The translations under genes were made by a program, and so were the position numbers. 64,000 nt of DNA, taken from the NCBI GenBank assembly GCA_963921825.1, contig CAWUGU010000020.1:20885-84884 (forward strand), given 5' to 3'. Below the pieces are notes generated by a model. The model saw nothing but the letters and a program-made list of their open reading frames with translations. It made no database searches and was not told where the DNA came from. Within the stretch, counting starts at the first letter, position 1, and every line of letters starts with the position of its first letter. The stretch comes from Erodium maritimum (lineage: Eukaryota > Streptophyta > Magnoliopsida > Geraniales > Geraniaceae). Shown piece by piece: positions 54,176 through 61,302 of the stretch.

Positions 54176-55387
54176 TTAAAAATACTTATTAGCTGTTCCA
54201 TTTGATACAACTTTTCTAATCCATGTCAGCACCAGCAAGAACATAACCACAGAAATAGAACCCAAGGATATCAGCGCACTGCTCATCCAGCCTGTATCAT
54301 TGTTTACAACCGCAGAAGATACTTGTGAAGCCTTGTCGTTATTAATAGGCAATACATCATTTTCTTTCAGGGCGGGTTCTACATGCGTTAACTCAACGTT
54401 TGCTGATATGTCTTGCTTAACCGCCTCAACAGGATCGTTAAGTGGTATAATCTGCTTTACTCCATCTTCTTTAATCACAGCAACGTTAGGCTCTGACTTC
54501 GCCTGATCTTCACTTTCAGCTTTTTCTTCTTCTTTAGCTGCTTCTTGCTCATCTAACTCTTGAATATGAGCTTCCATCGCCTGATTGCGCATATCTAATA
54601 CTTCTTCTTTAACTTCATCGATTGGATTTCTTTCCATATCAGAATCAGCTATTACAGGAAGTGTTGTGATAAAAGCATCTTGTTCACTTAATCTTGTCTT
54701 TTCTGCAAGGGCTTCCTCAGCAGCTTTCTCATCTTCAGCCGACATGACCTTAACAGTTTCTTTAGGCTTAACAGGTGTTAAATCAGGCTTTTCTTTAACA
54801 ATAATAACAGGTTTAGGAAGGGCTTTCGATTCTGCTTTAACAGGCTTACTCACTTCCTTCTCGACAACTGTTTTCTTAGGTGCGCTTACAGTTTTTTCTT
54901 TAACTGCAACGACATTATCATCAGAGAAAACACTCTTATTCTGCTTACTTGCTTTAGGAATAACTGGAGCACTAGCAGAAACAGTTTCTGTTTCTGCTTT
55001 TGGTTCAACTTGACGCTTAGCAGGCGCTTTTGGTGTTTTATTGCTTGGCTTCCAGCTACCGCTATTTTTAGCCTCAGCATTAGCTAACACATTATCAACC
55101 CATTTCTGATCCTGAGACGAAAGACGATACGTGGAAGGAGAGCGTTGCATTTCCTTAAGCCATTTTGTTGAGAACAGGTCGGTTTGTTTTTTATTGCCAT
55201 TAGCACCCTGGCTACGGCTAATCTGAACGTTAGATAATACATATTTAACGCTATCAGGCGTATCACCCCATTCTTTTGCTTGTGAGTCTGCCCATACTTC
55301 CGGGTTAGAAGCCTTCGCTGCATAAGCAACATCTAACCCTCCAAGCAAAGAAGCACTCACTAAAAAGACAGGAATTAGTTTTTTCAT
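54176..55387 (-). CDS. exported, C-terminally anchored protein, 403 aa
   Basis: ATG after ACGGAGTTAATAATC. A signal peptide ends at AYA (residue about 23). A conserved-looking N-terminal domain (NPEVWADSQAKEWGD, then LSSQDQKWVDNVLANAE) is followed by about 250 residues of low-complexity Lys/Pro/Glu linker. A single membrane helix (SLGSISVVMFLLVLTWI) and a short basic tail lie at the C-terminus. This would place the linker across the periplasm with the tail in the cytoplasm, resembling FimV/TonB-like spanning proteins in shape only. Confidence 0.65.
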   Translation of the reverse strand: MKKLIPVFLVSASLLGGLDVAYAAKASNPEVWADSQAKEWGDTPDSVKYVLSNVQISRSQGANGNKKQTDLFSTKWLKEMQRSPSTYRLSSQDQKWVDNVLANAEAKNSGSWKPSNKTPKAPAKRQVEPKAETETVSASAPVIPKASKQNKSVFSDDNVVAVKEKTVSAPKKTVVEKEVSKPVKAESKALPKPVIIVKEKPDLTPVKPKETVKVMSAEDEKAAEEALAEKTRLSEQDAFITTLPVIADSDMERNPIDEVKEEVLDMRNQAMEAHIQELDEQEAAKEEEKAESEDQAKSEPNVAVIKEDGVKQIIPLNDPVEAVKQDISANVELTHVEPALKENDVLPINNDKASQVSSAVVNNDTGWMSSALISLGSISVVMFLLVLTWIRKVVSNGTANKYF

Positions 55388-55545
55388 TGATTATTAACTC
55401 CGTAAAACACTGATATTGAATACAGTAAGACGCAACACACCTTATTTTTATTTGATATAAGTTGCTCTACCTCGCGATATTGGTTGCTCCAATAGTATAT
55501 TTTGCATCATTAATAAGCAAATTTATTTATTACAGGTGAATAAGT

Positions 55546-55567
55546 AAAGGCAGCCTAAGCTGCCTTT
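55546..55567 (-). terminator. terminator of the 55585 ankyrin gene
   Basis: AAAGGCAGC-CTAA-GCTGCCTTT, followed by T or A runs on both sides. Confidence 0.78.
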
Positions 55568-55584
55568 TTGTTTTTAAATAACTA

Positions 55585-56403
55585 TTAAACCCTTCTTCGC
55601 TTCGACGGTCTTTTCATCGTCGGAGGCGTTTGCTGCTCTGGCTCTGGATCTTTAAGCGTTTCGGCTTCTTTAGCCACTTCTTTTTCAGCACGCAATGCTT
55701 TTCGTTTCATAGCCGCTTCTGATGCTTTGACCAAATCATAGCCATAAAGAACACTTTTAGCATACTCATTCTCGGCAAACTCATGCGCAGGAACGTCATC
55801 AATATCAACTGTATTCGGATCGCAACCTTCAGCTAACAGCATACGTGCTATTTGAGCATCATCTTCCTCATAAGGGTCTTTAGCAAGATTATAGTGCAGA
55901 GGTGTTTTACCTAAAATATCATAATCATTAGGATTTGCTTTTTTACCCATAAGGAACGTTACTGAACGCACATCACTATTTTTAGTGGCAGCAATTAAAC
56001 GGGTTTCCTTACTGTCAGACAAACGTAATGAAACAGAAGACCCTAAACTCATCAATAAATAAAACGCTTCGAACTTAAAGTTTTCCATAGCAATCCATGC
56101 GGCATCTTTACCATTAGCAAAACGCATAGTAATATCCGCACCCGCACGGTATAAGAACTTTATCATTTCTACATTATTATTTATAGCCGCCATAGAAAGC
56201 GGCGTCATCTCACCCGACATTGCATCATTAACAGGCGCACCCTCTCTGATTAGCTTTGCCACAACATCTTGCTCATTTTTCTCTACGGCATCTATAAGTT
56301 GAATTAGGGCTTCATTTTGCCTCTTCACCCATGAAGCTTTTGCTTCACTGGTTCTTATAGTCATTTGCCATTCATCCATAGAAATCGCTCTTGACACTTT
56401 CAT
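55585..56403 (-). CDS. ankyrin-repeat protein with basic tail, 272 aa
   Basis: I use the ATG at 56403 after AAAGGTG; a GTG one codon earlier is possible. Five to six ankyrin units between residues 30 and 200: EQDVVAKLIREGAPVND, EMTPLSMAAINNNVEMIKFL, YRAGADITMR, KTPLHYNLAKDPYEED, MLLAEGCDPNTVD. A Lys/Ala helix follows, then PPTMKRPSKRRRV, a basic Pro/Arg tail like those on other proteins here. Confidence 0.85.
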   Translation of the reverse strand: MKVSRAISMDEWQMTIRTSEAKASWVKRQNEALIQLIDAVEKNEQDVVAKLIREGAPVNDAMSGEMTPLSMAAINNNVEMIKFLYRAGADITMRFANGKDAAWIAMENFKFEAFYLLMSLGSSVSLRLSDSKETRLIAATKNSDVRSVTFLMGKKANPNDYDILGKTPLHYNLAKDPYEEDDAQIARMLLAEGCDPNTVDIDDVPAHEFAENEYAKSVLYGYDLVKASEAAMKRKALRAEKEVAKEAETLKDPEPEQQTPPTMKRPSKRRRV

Positions 56404-56472
56404 CACCTTTATCGTGTAAATACTAATTATACAATATCGTTTTTAATAGAAATATCAAGAGCTATTACTCTA

Positions 56473-57809
56473 CTACCTTTTCATTTTTAATGATGATGTC
56501 TTTTTACTAAACAACCACGGAGACTCATCATCTTTTCGCGTTGTTAAGAAATCCAGATGAACAGGCTCATCATTTTTCCACCACATCATTTCATGAGCAT
56601 CAGTAGGCAATGGAGGCTCCCATTTGTAAGCCATATTAAGAATTTTAGAGCCAGGCAAGGTTGAGCCACGCTTATCATTACGCTGAAGTAGAGTATCAGG
56701 ATCGCTTTCCAAATGAATAATTCTTATTGTCGCACCGTAAGCACGAAGAAGGTTGATATTCTTATCTCTTGTAAGAGGTGAAAGATGCGCAGCATTCCAA
56801 ATAAAAGGCTCATTTTTAGCAAGCATTTCCTCGCTTTTTTTACCACATACTGAACAGCCTCACCATGATTATCTTTTTGCTTAAAGCCAAACATAGCTCT
56901 GGCATTGTCAAATGATAAAACAGGCATATCTTCACCAAATTTACTTATCCATGTATCCTTACCACTCGCAGGCAAACCAGATAAAAGAATAACATCGGAT
57001 CTCTTTTCCCAATGAACCTCTCTACCTTCATAAGTTTCTCCACGACCTTCCCAATACAGTCGTTCAGCATGAAGGCTAGAAAAATCATATTGCCAAGGAC
57101 GCATTAAGCATTGCTCTTCCTCACAGGCAAAAGCAAAAAGCTCCACTCTATCGAGAATCGCTTGTTTTTCATTACGTGGAATCGTCTCACGTCCCAAAGC
57201 ATCTGAATGCGCCATAAGCTTAAGATGATTCATCTTCATTGATTGAGAAAGTTCTCTTAACTGAAAAGTATCCGCATTATTAATCCACATGAACGGATAT
57301 TGATGAACCATAATTAGTCGAGCGACAGACTCTCTTAAATCTACAGGGAAACCGGCATACCACATAAGTAAACGAGCATCTTGCGCACCACGCTTTGAAT
57401 GCCCACGGCTTGAAATACGATTGCTTTCCTCGTCTCTTCTTGTAACACCCGGCTTACCAATGTCATGAAAAAGCACGGTCCAGAACATAATCTCCTGCTC
57501 ATCTCTGGGCAAACGTCTATACTCAGGATTATCCAGTAAAGCATCTACAACCATTTTGGTATGTGTCCACACATCACCTTCATCATGGTAATCTTTCTCT
57601 TGTGGCGTATTTTTCATTACTAAAACCAAATCAGGGAACACAGCCTCAATATCTCTCCAATCAAGCTTGTAGTTATTTTCTTCCGAAGGCAGTAATGCTT
57701 TTAAAAAGTCATAGCGTAGCGTATGGTTATAATCACCTTTACGACCAAGCATTTTAGTTATAGCTTGACTCGCATCACTGTTTATCGTTAACCAATCATA
57801 ATCAGACAT
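56473..57809 (-). CDS. HD domain fused to polynucleotide-kinase-like P-loop domain, one frame break
   Basis: I start at ATG 57809 after AAGGAAAATACA. The HD domain has EGDVWTHTKMVV, LFHDIGKPGVTRR and SKRGAQDAR. A kinase domain follows, with P-loop LLSGLPASGKDTW near residue 280 and SFDNARAMFG. The frame then breaks near 56834 (minus one, within AGGAAA). It resumes as AKNEPFIWNAAHLSPLTRDKN, the Pnkp-type lid/base block, then ESDPDTLLQRNDKR, and ends SSLKMKR at 56473. A GG/GGG homopolymer slip would explain the break. HD-kinase fusions of this layout are RNA/DNA end-repair enzymes. Confidence 0.72.
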
Positions 57810-57898
57810 TGTATTTTCCTTAATAAAATTTTTAAACATTATATCTTAAGCTTGTATGACTATCAAAACATTTCTTAAGCATATAAGCCAACAATTTG

Positions 57899-57922
57899 AA
57901 AGACAGGGCTTGCCCTGTCTTT
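57899..57922 (-). terminator. terminator of the first TraA-type helicase gene
   Basis: AAAGACAGGGC-TT-GCCCTGTCTTT, an 11-bp perfect hairpin ending one base before the stop codon. Confidence 0.78.
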
Positions 57923-57923
57923 G

Positions 57924-60900
57924 TTATGGTGATGGACGCTTACGTTGTGATATTTCTGGAGAAGTCTCCCAAGGTAAAACATGGTCTTCTATTTTAGGGG
58001 AAATTGGGATTTTAACCTTATTTTCTTCCCATAACACTTTCTGCAGATTAATAGCCCATTCAATATTTTTCGGGTCTTGACCACGAGTAATACGTGCTCT
58101 TGAAGCGAAGTCGTTGCCTTCCTTAAAGAATAATGACCAATCTACGTCTTTAGCGCCCCATACTACGTTGGGCACCTTATTAACATCGTTATGTTCAGCA
58201 TAGCTATTCATAACATAGTTATAAGTCCAAAGGTATTCCTTAGCGCCCGGCACAATATAAAAAGGCGCTGTTTCACTTTTAGGATTATAAAAAGTTGGAG
58301 GAAAACCCTGACCAACTAAGCAGTTTCCTTCCAGATCATATCTTGACTTAATCGACGCGCCATCTGTAGCAAAAACCCTTGGTTCATAATAACGACCTTC
58401 ACCCCAAAACTTGCCTTTTATCTGATCAATAAACTCATCAGTCGGACCATCTTGCCCACCATAGTTAAACTTCAATCTTCCTTTTCTATCAATATAGCCC
58501 AACTTTTCTTTTTGCTCTACATAAGGAATATTAAGAACAGGCTTAATTTTCTTTTTAGCCAATCTTGCATATTCTTTCTGCTCATCCTCAGACAAATCAA
58601 TAACCTTACCTAAAGACTCATACTCTCTAAAGTTTACATCTTCAACTGTAGAATCATCTTTCTTCTTACTGCCAAATAAAGACTTAAAGAATCCCTTTTT
58701 CTCTTCAGGCTTAGTTTCTTCTACATGTGGCTTAACTTCTTCCTGTAAAGGCATTTCAGGAGCTTTATATTTTTCACTATTTTTATTAATCTCAGCAGTA
58801 TGAACAATTTCAGTTTCACCAACATCTTCTGTTAAGAATAGCGTCTCGATATCTATAATTGGATGACGAACATTTAAGCGTTCTGACAAGAATAGAATAT
58901 CACCTGCCTCAAGGTTCCACTCATCTTTGAAATCAGTAAATTTTTTAATGTCTTCAAACCACTGAGTGAGCTTTTTAACATCTTCATTTGTGCTAAGTGA
59001 TTCTATTACGCCAAGTTTAACCGCAATAGACTCCCAACTATCTCCATGCTCAACAACATAACGATTAGTATCGAAATCTACTACTTCCTCACAATCTGGA
59101 GATTCCTTTATTTCAAAAAGCTCTTTGTTAGAAATAATATTTTTATTGTTAAATCCTTTACTTTGTCTTTTCTCAATACCAAACATAAGCGCAGTCATGT
59201 TTGCTCTTTCTGAACCCCATGAAGAAGCAACCTTACCTAACATTTCTTCACGTAAATAACGTCTAATCTTCACTGGCATTTCATCTGGATTACTTTTACG
59301 GTATTTCTCAGCATTCTCCATTTTAAGCTTATCAGGCTCCGCTCTTCCAAGCCCTCTATCTACACGAGTATGAAGTTCTGTTTCATTAAAATACACTTCA
59401 GCACCATCTGTATGTCTACTCATACCCACATACGCCTGACGGAAATCCATACCTTTATTATCTATAAAGAATACTTTCTGAACTGTTTGCCCCTGACTTG
59501 ATGACACTGTTGTTGCAAAGTTATGAACTACAGGAAAAGCAGATTTAGTATCATGTTCAAACTCTTTTGTGTTTAACACCATACGACCGGGTATATCTCC
59601 ATCCATATCGATAATCAGATCATAAGATCCCGGATTAACTTTACTTTCTATAACATCAACAACATGACCACTGTTTCGGTTGAACACACCTACTTTTTTA
59701 GGAACCCATGTGGATTTATCCATGTTATTCTTATCTTCAGGAATCTCATAAACGATTGTCTTTTTACTGTTTGCCCTCACAACTACTTCGTCGCCAATAG
59801 CAAAAGTAGAAGACCAGATTATTCTGCCGTCTGTAATTTTTATTGGTTGCGTTTCAGAACCATACACAAAACCCATTTTCTTATATGCAACACGAACCAT
59901 GCGGTTAAGTTCTGTAACGTCATTATTTTCCAGAGCTAAAATAAGCGCACGCTTACTTGGATTCGCAACTTTATAGGAAAGCATATCTCTTAAAACCATA
60001 TTAAACAGCGTCTTCTTATCTTTACACCAGTGAAGAGATTCTTGCTGCATATAAGTATTAAGCGCTACACCTGATTTTCTAAACGAGAAATCTCTCACCG
60101 CATCACGATGTGTCTTTTGTTTCTGACGGCGAATCTCATCGATACGTGTAGTCTTATGGTAGTGAACAATAGCCTGAAGAGCATTACCCGCATTAACTGG
60201 ATTAAGCTGACGAGTGTCTCCTGTCAGTATGACTTTTACGGGATGATCGCTGTTCCTTGTCATCTCTAACAGTTTTTTCATATGACGTGAACCTACAAGG
60301 CCAGCTTCATCAACAATTAAAACCGTTTTTTGTCTGAAGAAATCAATGCCTTGCTCCTGCGCTTTTTTCATATCGATAGTCAGACCTTCTATAGCCATAC
60401 AATCATCAATACCTGTAGAAGCAGACAATACCGCCGCCGCATTCCATGAAAGCGCAGTTCCTATAATGCGATATCCACTATCAGTAAATGCTTTCTTTAC
60501 TGCCGCCATTGTATAAGATTTACCCGCACCAGCAGTTCCTTCTATTACAGATACTCGATCTATTGTTCTACAGCACGCTAAGACAGCCTTGGTCTGTTCC
60601 AGACTTATACCTTTTCGAGCTTCAATTGCTTTACTCACGACCTGCTCATCAAGCATATGCTCAGCAGCTTCTTCTTTAGAATACATGACCATTTTTCTTT
60701 CTGTGTCATACATTTCTTCTGTCGTAAAATCATTCGTGCCATCTATTGGCAATAAATCACAGTCTTTATCTATGAAGTAATCTACCAAATCATCAAAGTT
60801 AGTCTTCTTCATAAGTTCAAAAACAAAATGCTTTTTCTGATCGGCTTTTTTCTGTTCTTGTGCCAGTTTTTCTCTTCCTTGTTCAGAAGTTGCTTTTTTC

Positions 60901-61100
60901 TTATACTCAGGCACTTCCGTATCAATCATCATAACTGTTCTCAACTGATTTTTAAAACGCCTCATAGAAAAATGTGCATTTTTATCGGTTATAAAAGTTA
61001 ATGAATCATTGAGGGAATTTGAGACGAATTTAAGCTCTTCCTCATTAAAAAGATGAAGATAGTCAGGTGGAGTTATAGTAATTTTTTGTTCTAATGACAT
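57924..61100 (-). CDS. TraA-type SF1 helicase with LysM-like and C-terminal domains, about 1058 aa
   Basis: Start ATG 61100 (MSLEQK) is chosen for similarity to ordinary starts; an ATG three codons earlier is possible. Walker A IEGTAGAGKSYT near residue 190, Walker B VLIVDEAGL, TGDTRQLNPVNAG, and VGMSRHTDGAEVYF show an AAA_30/TraA-RecD-like helicase, but the relaxase domain is absent. Near residue 680, HGDSWESIAVKLG ... LEAGDILFLSE has a LysM-like pattern. The last 200 residues (YIDRKGRLKFNYGG ... FWGEG ... YLWTYNYV) form a domain unknown to me. It ends SQRKRPSP. Paralogue of the gene downstream in coordinates at 61303. Confidence 0.82.
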   Translation of the reverse strand: MSLEQKITITPPDYLHLFNEEELKFVSNSLNDSLTFITDKNAHFSMRRFKNQLRTVMMIDTEVPEYKKKATSEQGREKLAQEQKKADQKKHFVFELMKKTNFDDLVDYFIDKDCDLLPIDGTNDFTTEEMYDTERKMVMYSKEEAAEHMLDEQVVSKAIEARKGISLEQTKAVLACCRTIDRVSVIEGTAGAGKSYTMAAVKKAFTDSGYRIIGTALSWNAAAVLSASTGIDDCMAIEGLTIDMKKAQEQGIDFFRQKTVLIVDEAGLVGSRHMKKLLEMTRNSDHPVKVILTGDTRQLNPVNAGNALQAIVHYHKTTRIDEIRRQKQKTHRDAVRDFSFRKSGVALNTYMQQESLHWCKDKKTLFNMVLRDMLSYKVANPSKRALILALENNDVTELNRMVRVAYKKMGFVYGSETQPIKITDGRIIWSSTFAIGDEVVVRANSKKTIVYEIPEDKNNMDKSTWVPKKVGVFNRNSGHVVDVIESKVNPGSYDLIIDMDGDIPGRMVLNTKEFEHDTKSAFPVVHNFATTVSSSQGQTVQKVFFIDNKGMDFRQAYVGMSRHTDGAEVYFNETELHTRVDRGLGRAEPDKLKMENAEKYRKSNPDEMPVKIRRYLREEMLGKVASSWGSERANMTALMFGIEKRQSKGFNNKNIISNKELFEIKESPDCEEVVDFDTNRYVVEHGDSWESIAVKLGVIESLSTNEDVKKLTQWFEDIKKFTDFKDEWNLEAGDILFLSERLNVRHPIIDIETLFLTEDVGETEIVHTAEINKNSEKYKAPEMPLQEEVKPHVEETKPEEKKGFFKSLFGSKKKDDSTVEDVNFREYESLGKVIDLSEDEQKEYARLAKKKIKPVLNIPYVEQKEKLGYIDRKGRLKFNYGGQDGPTDEFIDQIKGKFWGEGRYYEPRVFATDGASIKSRYDLEGNCLVGQGFPPTFYNPKSETAPFYIVPGAKEYLWTYNYVMNSYAEHNDVNKVPNVVWGAKDVDWSLFFKEGNDFASRARITRGQDPKNIEWAINLQKVLWEENKVKIPISPKIEDHVLPWETSPEISQRKRPSP

Positions 61101-61302
61101 ATTAATCATGACTCTCTTAGCAATAAAAAACAAATCGTATCTTTATATTATGCGTGAGAAAGTTAGTTTACGCAATATTGACATTGCGACTTACATTTAG
61201 ATATTCAGCCTTGACTGCTCCACTACCTAAAGGAGGTGGTTTTACGATATTTAATGATAAAAAAGAAGAGAAACAGGCATCCCCATTTCCCTTCTGTCAT
61301 AA

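Noticed and set aside
54300-55332. Antisense frames over the low-complexity linker of the 54176 gene
   Set aside because: Composition artefacts of the Lys/Pro/Glu-rich coding strand.
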